Shown one piece after another: positions 16,329-23,821 of a stretch of DNA of 25,469 nt. Made by a program: the position numbers and the translations under genes. A model generated the notes under the pieces. The model ran no database searches. It saw only the letters and a program-made list of their open reading frames with translations, and had not been told where the DNA came from. Every line of letters begins with the position of its first letter. The stretch's first letter is position 1. Origin of the DNA: Phycisphaerales bacterium UBA1845 (GTDB lineage Bacteria; Planctomycetota; Phycisphaerae; UBA1845); NCBI GenBank assembly GCA_002338715.1, contig DDIR01000067.1:1-25469 (forward strand). Reading direction: 5' to 3'.

Positions 16329-18101
16329 ATGATATTTCATCCACGTTGGATCGTAGTAACAGCATTGGCCTTGTCCACCCTTTTCGCGGGTTGTTCGAGT
16401 CCCGGTGCAGGTACAGGAAACACCGGAAACACCAGCGGCGGAAACGACGGCTCACCAACGCCTTCGAATGACGCCGCCGGATTCTTCGTCGACGGCAGCA
16501 ACAACGTCGAAGGCGAAGGACCGCGCCAACCCAGTTCCGATGAAGAAGATGGCGAAGAAACGCAAAGCCACTTCCGCGGCATTCAGGTTGACCCGCGTTT
16601 TGAAGACACGGCTGGCGCCAAGTTCGTCACCCACGCCGACATCAACGGAGACGGAATGGTCGACATCATCACCGGTCACAACCAGTCGCAACCCGTCCAG
16701 CTGCACATCCAAGGTCGCGACCAGGACGGCAACGTTGTGTTCGATACGGTGACCATCGGTGGTACGCTGCCGATTGGTACGATGGCCGGCGTCGAAGTCG
16801 CCGACATGGACCAGGACGGCGCGTTGGACGTCGTCGTCCTCGTCAAGAGCGATGGCACGATCGCCTTCTGTCTCGACGGCGAACCCAACAGCGACAACTT
16901 CACCGGACTGATCGCCATCCTGTTCTCACCAGGACCGGCTGGCGACATCACCGACGGTGACCAGTGGCAGCAGGTGATCATTCAGGACTCCTACAGCCCA
17001 TTCAACAATCGCTGGGGCAAGCCGCAAGATCAGCTTCGCGCCATCGACTTCCCGGAAGAAGGCGGTTACACGAGCCTCGCAGTCGGTGAAATCGACGGCG
17101 TCAACGGACCGGACATTGTCGTGACGTCAAACGTCCCGATTATTCCGTGTGGAACCGGCTTGAATACGGTCGAGCTTTGGCTGAACCCTGGCAATAATGC
17201 GCGAAACGGCGACTCGCAGATGATCAATTCGAACGCGGTTCCAGCGCTGAACATGCCGCCAACGTTCTGGTATCCGATCTGGCTGGACATCAACGCCCCG
17301 CTCATTCGCGATTGCGGTATCTACGATGTGGACGGTGACGGCGACCTCGACGTGGTTGCGGCGCATTCCAACACCGCAACGCAAAACATCCGTTGGTATC
17401 GCAACCCATTGAACGAACAAGGATTGAACGCATTCCTTGCAGGTTCATTCCAGAACGACAACAAGGCACTCTTCACCTCGACGTGGGAGCAGCGACCGAT
17501 CGGTACGGTCGATGGCGATGTCGGAAACCTCGTCATCGGCGACATGGACAACGATGGTTTCGATGACGTTCTCGTCCGGGCGTTTGGCCAGGGTGTCGCG
17601 ATGTGGTTCCGCCGCCCGACCCTTGATACCGATGTCGATCCGACGTTCCCACCCGATAACCCAGACAACACGGCTGGCGACAACACGCCGGTACCCGACC
17701 GCTTCAACTTCCCGTGGCAGGTCTACGTGCTCGACGACTTCTCGCCATTCAGACCGGTGGGACTGGCGATCGGCGACTTGACCAATGACGGCGCCAATGA
17801 CGCTGTGGTCAGTGTCGGTGGTGCGTTGTACTGGTTTGACTCGACCGTTGGCATCAGCGTGTTTGACGAATGGGGTCGCGACTTTGTTCTCGACGACACC
17901 AAGGAGAACGGAACCACCGATGACCCGACCGACATCGATTTCGTCGACAACGGAACACTCATCAACAACATGATCGTAGTCGACGTCGATGGTGATGGCG
18001 TCAACGACATCGTTGCAACGTTTGACCGCCGCGTTGACAGCGGTCTCGCAGACGACTCGGTCGTTTGGTTCAGAAACACGCTGTTTGAAGAAAACAATTA
18101 G
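16329..18101 (+). CDS. FG-GAP/VCBS repeat lipoprotein 1
   Basis: A 590-aa predicted lipoprotein. The signal ends at lipobox LFAGC with Cys22 and is followed by a Gly/Asn/Asp-rich linker of about 60 residues. The body has at least six acidic calcium-loop motifs of the FG-GAP/VCBS type, spaced as in a beta-propeller: DINGDGMVDI, DMDQDGALDV, DVDGDGDLDV, DMDNDGFDDV, DLTNDGANDA, DVDGDGVNDI. Such propellers are exposed on the surface and bind ligands or proteins; no enzyme motif is seen. The ATG at 16329 has GGAG 9 nt upstream; a TTG at 16314 would place the ribosome site inside the gene. It is followed after 78 bp by a paralogue, so the pair arose by duplication and probably share a transcript. 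Confidence 0.88.
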   Translation: MIFHPRWIVVTALALSTLFAGCSSPGAGTGNTGNTSGGNDGSPTPSNDAAGFFVDGSNNVEGEGPRQPSSDEEDGEETQSHFRGIQVDPRFEDTAGAKFVTHADINGDGMVDIITGHNQSQPVQLHIQGRDQDGNVVFDTVTIGGTLPIGTMAGVEVADMDQDGALDVVVLVKSDGTIAFCLDGEPNSDNFTGLIAILFSPGPAGDITDGDQWQQVIIQDSYSPFNNRWGKPQDQLRAIDFPEEGGYTSLAVGEIDGVNGPDIVVTSNVPIIPCGTGLNTVELWLNPGNNARNGDSQMINSNAVPALNMPPTFWYPIWLDINAPLIRDCGIYDVDGDGDLDVVAAHSNTATQNIRWYRNPLNEQGLNAFLAGSFQNDNKALFTSTWEQRPIGTVDGDVGNLVIGDMDNDGFDDVLVRAFGQGVAMWFRRPTLDTDVDPTFPPDNPDNTAGDNTPVPDRFNFPWQVYVLDDFSPFRPVGLAIGDLTNDGANDAVVSVGGALYWFDSTVGISVFDEWGRDFVLDDTKENGTTDDPTDIDFVDNGTLINNMIVVDVDGDGVNDIVATFDRRVDSGLADDSVVWFRNTLFEENN

Positions 18102-18118
18102 GCAATCACTCAACTGGG

Positions 18119-18144
18119 TCTTACGCAGCTGGATCTTACGCAGC
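18119..18144 (+). repeat. Short tandem direct repeat TCTTACGCAGC (x2)
   Basis: The 11-mer TCTTACGCAGC occurs at 18119-18129 and 18134-18144, a 15-bp period, in the gap between the two FG-GAP lipoprotein genes. Its role is unknown. Confidence 0.6.
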
Positions 18145-18179
18145 ACCGCTTGTTACACAGAGCGTGGAGGCTACCTCTG

Positions 18180-19766
18180 ATGAAGTGCAAGATAGAACGG
18201 ACGTTCGCAATCTCGATCCTGGCGGTGGTTGTTACCGCTGGCTGCCAGTCCGGATCAGGAAATGGCGGTTCAAACGGTTCCAGCGGCGACTTCCTCGACT
18301 CGGGTCAGACGCAAAGCTTCTTCCGCGCCATCCAGATCGACCCGCAGGCTGAAGACACCGCCGGTCCGCAGTTCGTCGCTTCCGGCGACTTCAACAACGA
18401 CGGCCGCATCGACCTGGTCAGCGCCTGGAACGAATCGCAACCGATTCAGATTCACATCCAGCAGGACCCAGGCCTGTTTGGCAACATCGTCTTCGCCACC
18501 GTTCCGCTCGGTGGAACGACGCCGATCGCCTACACGTCGGACCTGAAGGTCGCAGACATGGACCAGGACGGTTTCGACGACGTGGTCGTTCTCGTCAAAG
18601 ACACCGGACTCGTTCCGCAGTGTGACCTGTCGCGCGAAGATTGCGATGTCACCGAAAACGGCGGGTTCCTCGAAGACGCGCTGCAGGGCGCGATCGTGAT
18701 TTTCTTCAACCCGCAGGACCCGACCGGTCTGCCGTGGGAAGGTATTACGCTGCCGCAGTCGGTGCTCGCGGGAACGTCAGAAGGTGAACTGCCCGAAACT
18801 GGCGGCTACACGTCGATGGACGTCGGTGATATCGACAACATCAACGGTCCGGATATCGTCGTCGCGCTCAACAGCCCGGAAGGCGACCCTGCCGTCGAAC
18901 CCAAGACCAATCGCATCGACGTTTATCCGAACACCGGCGGCGCGACGGCCCGCAATCCTGAAAACTGGGCACGCTACACCATTCACAAAGATCGCCCGCA
19001 GGTCAGCGACTGCCGCATCACCGATGTGGACGACGACGGCGACAACGACGTCATCGTCACCTTCCCGAACGCCAAGAACGCCAACATCCGTTGGCTGCCC
19101 AACCCGCTCAGCTTTGGCGCGGAGGGCAACGTCCTCGAAGAGTGGCCGCCCCACGCACCGATCGGTCAGATTGCGACCAACGCAAACGTGATCGAACTCG
19201 GCGACATCGATGGCGACGGACATCAGGACGTGATGGTGCGATCGTCGGCAGGCAAAGTCATTCAGTGGTTCCGACGTCCGGAGTCACCGTCGGCGACGTT
19301 TATTCGCAGTCCGTGGCAAGTGTTTACGGTGGCGGAGTTTGCCGAACGTGCACCGGGCGCGATCGCGCTCGGCGACCTGACGGGTGACGGAAAGCTCGAC
19401 GCGGCGATTGCGGCTGAGGGCGCGGTCGCATGGTTCACGCCGTTTAGCAGCAATGATCCGAACAGCACGTTCGAACTCTGGCGCGAGAACCTCATCATCG
19501 ATGATGGCCCCCCGCCCGAGGACGCCCAAAATGCAACCGATCCGCAAAGTGATCCGGGTACGTCGGTCGATCCCGCAACGGGCCAGACGGTTATCACCGA
19601 CCCGAACGCCAACCCGCAAGCGACGGCTGGCACGCTGGTCAACACCATGCTGATCCTCGACGTGGATGGTGATGGCCGCAACGACATCGTCGGCACGCTG
19701 GATCGCAACGCCCTGAGCGGTTTGTCGAACGACGCGCTGGTCCTGTTCCTGAACACCGGCTTCTAA
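18180..19766 (+). CDS. FG-GAP/VCBS repeat lipoprotein 2 (paralogue)
   Basis: A 528-aa predicted lipoprotein, paralogous to the gene just upstream. They share TQS-F-FR-IQ-DP...EDTAG...FV after the linker and the block DMDQDG-DDVVVLVK. The signal ends VVTAGC with Cys22. Calcium-loop motifs include DFNNDGRIDL, DMDQDGFDDV, DVDDDGDNDV, DIDGDGHQDV, DLTGDGKLDA and DVDGDGRNDI. It differs by a Cys-bearing insert (PQCDLSREDCD) and a Pro/Asp-rich insert near the C-terminus, both absent from the other copy. The ATG at 18180 has GGAGG 9 nt upstream; an earlier ATG at 18150 gives a longer N-terminus without a signal. A strong terminator follows 40 bp later. Surface role unknown. Confidence 0.88.
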   Translation: MKCKIERTFAISILAVVVTAGCQSGSGNGGSNGSSGDFLDSGQTQSFFRAIQIDPQAEDTAGPQFVASGDFNNDGRIDLVSAWNESQPIQIHIQQDPGLFGNIVFATVPLGGTTPIAYTSDLKVADMDQDGFDDVVVLVKDTGLVPQCDLSREDCDVTENGGFLEDALQGAIVIFFNPQDPTGLPWEGITLPQSVLAGTSEGELPETGGYTSMDVGDIDNINGPDIVVALNSPEGDPAVEPKTNRIDVYPNTGGATARNPENWARYTIHKDRPQVSDCRITDVDDDGDNDVIVTFPNAKNANIRWLPNPLSFGAEGNVLEEWPPHAPIGQIATNANVIELGDIDGDGHQDVMVRSSAGKVIQWFRRPESPSATFIRSPWQVFTVAEFAERAPGAIALGDLTGDGKLDAAIAAEGAVAWFTPFSSNDPNSTFELWRENLIIDDGPPPEDAQNATDPQSDPGTSVDPATGQTVITDPNANPQATAGTLVNTMLILDVDGDGRNDIVGTLDRNALSGLSNDALVLFLNTGF

Positions 19767-19807
19767 GAAGAACCGAACACCAGAACAAACCAAGCCAATT
19801 CAAGCAG

Positions 19808-19850
19808 AGCCCCCGAACGATAAGAAGAATCAATCGTTCGGGGGCTTTTT
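19808..19850 (+). terminator. Rho-independent terminator after the FG-GAP pair
   Basis: AGCCCCCGAACGAT (19808-19821) pairs perfectly with ATCGTTCGGGGGCT (19833-19846), a 14-bp stem with an 11-nt loop, followed by TTTTT. It closes the plus-strand lipoprotein transcript. Confidence 0.93.
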
Positions 19851-19879
19851 AACGCGCAGGAAATTTAAACCCGCAGAAT

Positions 19880-20091
19880 GGGTGGCCCACCTCTTCAGAG
19901 GCGGGGGAGCCGATGATCAAAAGCAATGAAGACGCCCAGTTCATAAGGCACCCAAGAAACTCATCAGGTAAGCCCACGCGATAGCAACGCACTCGCCAAC
20001 TTCCAACTCCCAGCAACGCGACTGTTCGGAACACGCCCCGGCAAACCAGCACCGATCATCGCCTCCCCCACGTCCAAGGACATGGGCCACC
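19880..20091. repeat. ~213-bp repeat with hairpin-bearing terminal inverted repeats, copy A
   Basis: The left end GGGTGGCCCACC...GGGGGAGCCGATGATC is the imperfect inverse of the right end GATCATCG...CCCCCAC then GTCCAAGGACATGGGCCACC, giving ends of about 40 bp. Each end holds its own small hairpin (CCTCT-TC-AGAGG and GTCC-AA-GGAC). It aligns along its whole length with copy B at 21508-21720; exact shared blocks include GGCACCCAAGAAACTCATCA. Identity is roughly 70% by eye. A minus-strand open frame across it (up to 20052) has a counterpart in copy B, but there is no sign that it is a real gene. This looks like a MITE-like non-autonomous element. Confidence 0.85.
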
Positions 20092-20120
20092 TTTTAACAC
20101 CCATCATCAACGCCCGGCCG

Positions 20121-20150
20121 CGCCTAATGAAATCCTTAGGCGGTTTTCAG
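20121..20150 (+). terminator. Possible weak terminator hairpin
   Basis: CGCCTAA (20121-20127) and TTAGGCG (20136-20142) form a 7-bp stem with an 8-nt loop followed by GTTTTC. It lies between repeat copy A and the DUF883 gene; which transcript it would stop is unclear. Confidence 0.35.
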
Positions 20151-20279
20151 CGAAAGCGATGTCGCCCGCGTTATCGTCTTATACGTCGAGCGACCACCCA
20201 TCGAATCGTCGAAGTTATGAATCGACGTGATGGCTGTGGGCTTGAGGCACAACACGAACTCTCGAATAAGGAGATTGAA

Positions 20280-20561
20280 ATGTCAGAAACCACTGCACTC
20301 GGAACACATCGCAACGAACTGTCATCGGATATCGAAGCATTGAAGTCAGACATGGCAAGCCTGCGCAAAGACTTTTCCGGGATCGCATCGAACTTGGGTC
20401 AACAGGCCAAGGAACGAGCGGCGGCTGTGAAAGAAACGGTGCAAGATTCCGTACAAACCTCGATATCGAGCGCCGAGTCGTGCGTTCAGCGTCGGCCGCT
20501 GACGTCGGTCGTGGTTGCGTTTGGCGTCGGTGTAATCGTTTCAAAGTTGCTGAAGAGATAA
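20280..20561 (+). CDS. DUF883 / ElaB-YqjD family membrane-anchored protein
   Basis: A 93-aa protein with the ElaB/YqjD plan. The first 65 or so residues are a long charged, probably coiled helix (ELSSDIEALKSDMASLRKDFSGIASNLGQQAKERAAAVKETV). A short basic patch (QRRPL) and one C-terminal transmembrane segment (TSVVVAFGVGVIVSKLL) follow. In E. coli YqjD and ElaB are tail-anchored inner-membrane proteins that bind ribosomes in stationary phase. The ATG at 20280 has AAGGAG 6 nt upstream; an ATG at 20082 would read back through repeat copy A. It heads a cassette with two more small membrane proteins, recalling E. coli yqjD-yqjE-yqjK. Confidence 0.85.
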   Translation: MSETTALGTHRNELSSDIEALKSDMASLRKDFSGIASNLGQQAKERAAAVKETVQDSVQTSISSAESCVQRRPLTSVVVAFGVGVIVSKLLKR

Positions 20562-20565
20562 ACCC

Positions 20566-20874
20566 GTGAATCGAATCATCGAACTCATCCTGAAGACCTT
20601 TAGCCTTCTGGAGGCTGAGGGACGCGCGGCAAAGCATTGCGCCGTTGAATTTATGGTGGTCGCTTTGCTTTGTCTGGCCGCAACGGGGCTGGCATTTGCC
20701 GGCGTGTTTGCGATTTCCGCGTCCCTGTATTTCGCGCTGACATGGGTGATGCCTGCACCCTTGGCGGGAGGGATTGTAGGCATCATCCTCTGCGGCGTAG
20801 CCACAAAGGTATGGACACTCGGTGAACAAACCCTCAAGGAGCAACCCGGTGAACCAGCGAATGATCGGGCATAA
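20566..20874 (+). CDS. Two-TM YqjE/holin-like small membrane protein
   Basis: A 102-aa protein with an amphipathic N-terminus (NRIIELILKTFSLLEAEG) and two transmembrane segments, about 30-53 and 56-80, followed by a polar tail. This is the shape of YqjE/Holin-X-like proteins that sit next to YqjD. The start is GTG at 20566, 4 nt past the DUF883 stop codon, with only a weak AAGAG upstream, so translational coupling is likely. The next gene starts inside its 3' end. Function is unknown; identity rests on topology and neighbours rather than strong motifs. Confidence 0.7.
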   Translation: MNRIIELILKTFSLLEAEGRAAKHCAVEFMVVALLCLAATGLAFAGVFAISASLYFALTWVMPAPLAGGIVGIILCGVATKVWTLGEQTLKEQPGEPANDRA

Positions 20875-21151
20875 CAAAAACAACCGCGCCATAAACCACT
20901 TTGGAATGCATCCGAATTCCAATTGGGGCGGCGACGACGTTGCGACGGCGAAAGCAGAACTGCTGATGCTGAAGAAACTCGTTCGAGACGACCGTTCAAT
21001 CATCCGTGAACGACCGTTGGCCACCACCGCTGCCGCCTTCTCGCTGGGGTTATTGCTTGGCAACTATCTGACCATCGGCAAGTTTGTTCGCGCCGGCAGC
21101 ATCTTTGGCATAAGGACAGCCGTCTCGAAAGCCCTCAAAGAATTCACCTAA
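20849..21151 (+). CDS. Third DUF883-cassette protein, one TM segment
   Basis: A 100-aa protein that overlaps the previous gene by 26 bp. A charged helix (DVATAKAELLMLKKLVRDDRSI) precedes IRERPLATTAAAFSLGLLLGNYL. That transmembrane segment after an ERP motif resembles the C-terminal anchor of DUF883 proteins, followed here by a further basic/amphipathic tail. The GTG at 20849 has AAGGAG 7 nt upstream; an in-frame ATG at 20861 is possible and the earlier GTG at 20822 has no ribosome site. It probably works with its two neighbours. No catalytic motif is seen. Confidence 0.7.
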   Translation: MNQRMIGHNKNNRAINHFGMHPNSNWGGDDVATAKAELLMLKKLVRDDRSIIRERPLATTAAAFSLGLLLGNYLTIGKFVRAGSIFGIRTAVSKALKEFT

Positions 21152-21180
21152 GCCAAAGTCAAGAAACCGCCCAACACATC

Positions 21181-21249
21181 AAAACAAATCGTCGCCTTCC
21201 CCACCTCCAAGGAGGAATGCGTATGAAGGGCGTCACGACATGGGCCACC
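21181..21249. repeat. Remnant of the ~213-bp repeat, right end (copy C)
   Basis: The sequence ATCGTCGCCTTCCCCACC, then TCCAAGGA, then ACATGGGCCACC at 21238-21249 follows the right end of copies A and B, except for about 22 extra bases between the hairpin and the terminus. No left part of the element is recognisable just upstream; the DUF883 cassette ends 30 bp before it. Confidence 0.65.
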
Positions 21250-21312
21250 CGTTCGACCGCCCCATAGCCAATTACAGAGCCAAATAGAGCCAATAATTTG
21301 ACGTGATAAGGC

Positions 21313-21483
21313 ATCACCATCCTCGACTTAGCCGCCGAACACGGACAAATCAGCGTCGCGGATATCATCAAGGCAACAAGCGCGCCGCGCGGTACAATCA
21401 AAAAGCGATTAACCGACCTGGTAGAATCCGGCCAGTTAAAACGAGGCGGAAAAGGCCGCTCGACGTGGTATTCGTTGGCGTAA
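21313..21483 (+). pseudogene. Decayed winged-helix fragment (C-terminal piece only)
   Basis: Translation from 21313 gives 56 residues with a clear winged helix-turn-helix pattern: ITILDLAAEHGQISVADI, then KATSAPRGTIKKRLTDLVES, then GQLKRGGKGRSTWYSLA and a TAA stop. A TAA lies two codons upstream (21307-21309) and there is no start codon, so the N-terminal part is missing. The wing GKGRSTWY-L is like the C-terminal domains of Fic-type or ATP-binding regulatory proteins, but the parent gene cannot be named. It sits between repeat remnant C and copy B and probably marks a deletion or insertion event. Confidence 0.6.
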
Positions 21484-21507
21484 CACAACGACTGGAATCG
21501 AAATGAA

Positions 21508-21720
21508 GGGTGGCCCGCCTCCTCCGGAGGTGGGGGAGCCGATGATCAACTCCAACGACAACGCCCAGCCAATGAGGCACCCAAGAAACTCATCAAGATA
21601 CGCCCCGCCATAGCAAAGCAGCCACCAACTACCAACGGCCGACAGCGCGGTTATTTGGAACACGCCTCGGCAAATCAACAACGATCATTGATTCCCCCAC
21701 GTCCAAGGACATGGGCCACC
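21508..21720. repeat. ~213-bp repeat with hairpin-bearing terminal inverted repeats, copy B
   Basis: Full-length partner of copy A in the same orientation. The left end is GGGTGGCCCGCC with the hairpin CCTCCTCCGGAGG and the shared block GGGGGAGCCGATGATCAA; the right end is GTCCAAGGACATGGGCCACC. The last 27 bp are identical to copy A, while the middle has diverged with small gaps. It lies between the winged-helix fragment and the zinc-ribbon gene. Confidence 0.85.
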
Positions 21721-21798
21721 CTGCCATGTTTGGTAGCCAAGTCACTAATCCCGATTTCGCTGGCAACTTTGCCCTGATAGTCGTACCACTAGTCTCCT

Positions 21799-22371
21799 AT
21801 GAAGAATGCCGGAGCATTGAGGAACCGGATTTTTGGCAATTCCAATAGACCCGTGGGCAGGGTTCGCGCTGTTGTCCGTGGCGTGGCGCTGTTGATCTTG
21901 CTCAGCGCATCCGCACTGACCGTGACAGGTTGGGTATGGAGTCACGTTGGATCATTTGAAGTCCAATACTCCAAGTCGAAAGGAACTGGATGGTGGCTGC
22001 GAGGAAGCTACAACGGACACAATTGGGGTGCCCACGGTACGCGGGGAGTGTTTGGTTTTGGCATCTCGTCCCTGGACAAACCATGCCCAATCTGGCGACA
22101 AATGAGTCAATGGGGTCCTTACGAAAGTCGTTATGGACAATTTCGCATTAAGACGCAAGGCAGTACCATAAAAACCACGTATTCTATTTCTTTTTTCTGC
22201 CCGTTTTGGTTCCCCTTCTTGCTGTTCGTGGCTTACCCTGCGTATGCACTATCACGGCCCTACGTCATTGCTCGAAGGAGGCGCAAGAGGAACCTTTGCG
22301 TGACGTGCGCGTATTCGCTCGTGGGGAATGAGAGTGGGACATGTCCTGAATGCGGGACGCGAACAGAATAA
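21799..22371 (+). CDS. Membrane protein with C-terminal zinc ribbon
   Basis: A 190-aa hypothetical protein. One transmembrane segment lies near the N-terminus (about 28-47) and a second at about 130-150 (FFCPFWFPFLLFVAYPAYAL), with an extracytoplasmic Trp/Gly-rich loop between. The cytoplasmic tail is Arg-rich and ends in a zinc ribbon, CVTCAYSLVGN...GTCPECGTRTE, with four cysteines. This tail is a hallmark of planctomycete membrane proteins of unknown role. No ribosome site is visible before the ATG at 21799. Flanked on the left by repeat copy B and on the right by repeat remnant D, it may have arrived with, or been shuffled by, the repeats. Confidence 0.72.
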   Translation: MKNAGALRNRIFGNSNRPVGRVRAVVRGVALLILLSASALTVTGWVWSHVGSFEVQYSKSKGTGWWLRGSYNGHNWGAHGTRGVFGFGISSLDKPCPIWRQMSQWGPYESRYGQFRIKTQGSTIKTTYSISFFCPFWFPFLLFVAYPAYALSRPYVIARRRRKRNLCVTCAYSLVGNESGTCPECGTRTE

Positions 22372-22448
22372 ATGCCGTAAGCGGCAGCGTTCACACGAGT
22401 CATATGCAAGAGCCGACATTCGATCGGTAACGGCGCACTCATCTAGTT

Positions 22449-22543
22449 CCAATGCCGACAACTTGGCTGCTTGGAACACACCGAAAGCAAATCGATACCC
22501 ATCGCCGACTTCACAACGTCCATGCGCATGAGCCACCCCATGC
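22449..22543. repeat. Degenerate right half of the ~213-bp repeat (copy D)
   Basis: The pattern GCCGACA...TTGGAACAC-CC...GCAAATCGA...ACGTCCA...CATG-GCCACCC...TGCC follows the right half of copy B in the same order and spacing, with many substitutions and a broken terminal hairpin (GTCCATGCGCATGAGCC). It fills the gap between two convergent small genes. Confidence 0.5.
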
Positions 22544-22546
22544 CAA

Positions 22547-23056
22547 TCAAGGCTGAGCAATCGCTGCGGCTTTTCTTTGCTTCCGTTCCGCCTGTCGAGA
22601 CTTTTCAGAATCCGAAAGCCCTTCACTCATGTTGCCACTGAATCTGACGGTGGATTTGGCCAGCAGTTCCTTGAATTTCGCGTCACTTACTATTTTGGTT
22701 GACCATCGTGTGTCCTTGTCACGATAGGACAAGTCGTCGGCAAGCCAGATTAGCCCATCGCCCTGCGGATATGCCTCACGGTAGATTTGCAGGACCTCGG
22801 GTATTCGATAGACGACCGAAAGCACATCGGCATCGGAGTTGTTCCAGAACATGCCAACTTCAATTGCCTCACCGCCTACGCAAACTCCCGATTCCAATAA
22901 TTCGGATTGGATTGCGTCCAACACCTCGCACGCGTCACGTACGCCCACACGTCTGATCGGCATGCCTGATTGTTCGTCAGAGTCGGCTGCAACGAGAAGT
23001 TGAACCGCGACCAAGAGTGAGGCCAATGCGCAGAGACTCAAGATCGATCGAAACAT
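22547..23056 (-). CDS. Secreted hypothetical protein
   Basis: A 169-aa protein with a signal peptide (MFRSILSLCALASLLVAVQLLVAAD, cleavage near residue 24) and a mature part rich in charged residues. It has two cysteines at about 43 and 59 and a basic C-terminus (RQAERKQRKAAAIAQP). No family is recognised. A good ribosome site (AAGGAT about 6 nt before the ATG) and a clean export signal argue that it is real. It is convergent with the zinc-ribbon gene and separated from the gene upstream by a strong terminator, so it has its own promoter. Confidence 0.68.
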   Translation of the reverse strand: MFRSILSLCALASLLVAVQLLVAADSDEQSGMPIRRVGVRDACEVLDAIQSELLESGVCVGGEAIEVGMFWNNSDADVLSVVYRIPEVLQIYREAYPQGDGLIWLADDLSYRDKDTRWSTKIVSDAKFKELLAKSTVRFSGNMSEGLSDSEKSRQAERKQRKAAAIAQP

Positions 23057-23171
23057 TGCGCTATCCTTCCATCCTTATGAGACTCCAGCACTAACCGCTT
23101 TGTTTTGAAAACTGACGAACAATGGAATTGAACCAACCCCAACCCTACCCGATGCGCGAAATACATGCGCG

Positions 23172-23208
23172 CAAAAAAAAGCTCTCGGACCCGTTAACCC
23201 GAGAGCTT
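23172..23208 (-). terminator. Rho-independent terminator after the dockerin-like TM gene
   Basis: On the minus strand AAGCTCTCGG (23199-23208) pairs with CCGAGAGCTT (23179-23188), a 10-bp stem with a 10-nt loop, followed by a run of eight T residues. It ends the sigma factor/dockerin-like transcript. Confidence 0.93.
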
Positions 23209-23262
23209 AAACGCGCAACCAACGCGATATACACTTTTTTGTTGGTACTAGTTCAGCAGCAC

Positions 23263-23724
23263 CTAGTTCACTAGGGCGTATTGCTGCTGGTACGTTCCCA
23301 GGTCGGCCAAATCCACGTCGCCGTCTGAATCGAGATCGGCGAAGCCGCAATCCGAACCGACGCTTTGGCCCGGTCCGGCGAAGCAGCGGGTCACGCTTTC
23401 GAGGCTGTACACCTCGTGCGTCGCGACGGCAGATGCATCATTCAATCCCTGCGTGGTGATTGCAAATCCACCGGCAGAAATCTGCGAATCGGACTGGCCA
23501 TTCGGACCACCCATCATGCTGCCGATTCCGATCACGATTCCCAAGCAGGCGGCCAGCGGGAGACCCACCAGTGCCTTCTCATAGAAGCGGATCAGTCGGG
23601 AATTGACAGCGGGTGCGACCAGAGCGGAAACGTCCACCGATGTCTGATCGAAAACGCCCGCCTTCTGGGCCGATGCGGCCTTGGCGATGAGCATTTCGAT
23701 TGAGTTATTGGACATTGTGGACAT
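23263..23724 (-). CDS. Single-TM protein with dockerin-like C-terminus, next to a sigma factor
   Basis: A 153-aa protein. A cytoplasmic, helical N-terminus of about 50 residues leads into one transmembrane segment (about 52-70, GLPLAACLGIVIGIGSMMGG). The outer part is Ser/Thr-rich and ends in C-F-A-GPG...C-GF-ADLDSDGDVDLADL near 113-145. This calcium-loop module is like a half dockerin and matches the tail of the cytochrome c peroxidase-like protein at 9111. It lies 97 bp downstream of the ECF sigma gene and ends at a strong terminator, so the two probably share a transcript. Its topology would suit an anti-sigma or signal-receiving partner, but no zinc-binding anti-sigma motif is seen. AGGAAA lies about 11 nt before the ATG at 23724. 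Confidence 0.78.
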   Translation of the reverse strand: MSTMSNNSIEMLIAKAASAQKAGVFDQTSVDVSALVAPAVNSRLIRFYEKALVGLPLAACLGIVIGIGSMMGGPNGQSDSQISAGGFAITTQGLNDASAVATHEVYSLESVTRCFAGPGQSVGSDCGFADLDSDGDVDLADLGTYQQQYALVN

Positions 23725-23821
23725 CGCTACCGGTTTCCTCGTCTGGAATCCCCTCGTATTTGGCTTTACATGTCATGAGTCTGTGGAACCGCCCCCAGGC
23801 GCGAGACTTTTTTGGATTTTT

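Noticed and set aside
19849..20052. 67-aa minus-strand frame inside repeat copy A, with a counterpart at 21436-21681 in copy B
   Set aside because: The two peptides are similar only because the DNA repeats are similar. Protein identity is no better than the DNA match, and neither frame has a ribosome site that I could see.
20082..20279. N-terminal extension of the DUF883 protein
   Set aside because: It would begin inside repeat copy A and add Arg-rich, non-family residues; a strong ribosome site precedes the ATG at 20280.
19880..22543. Integron attC-like array
   Set aside because: The repeats are longer than attC sites, lack the GTTRRRY/RYYYAAC core pair, and no integrase gene is present.
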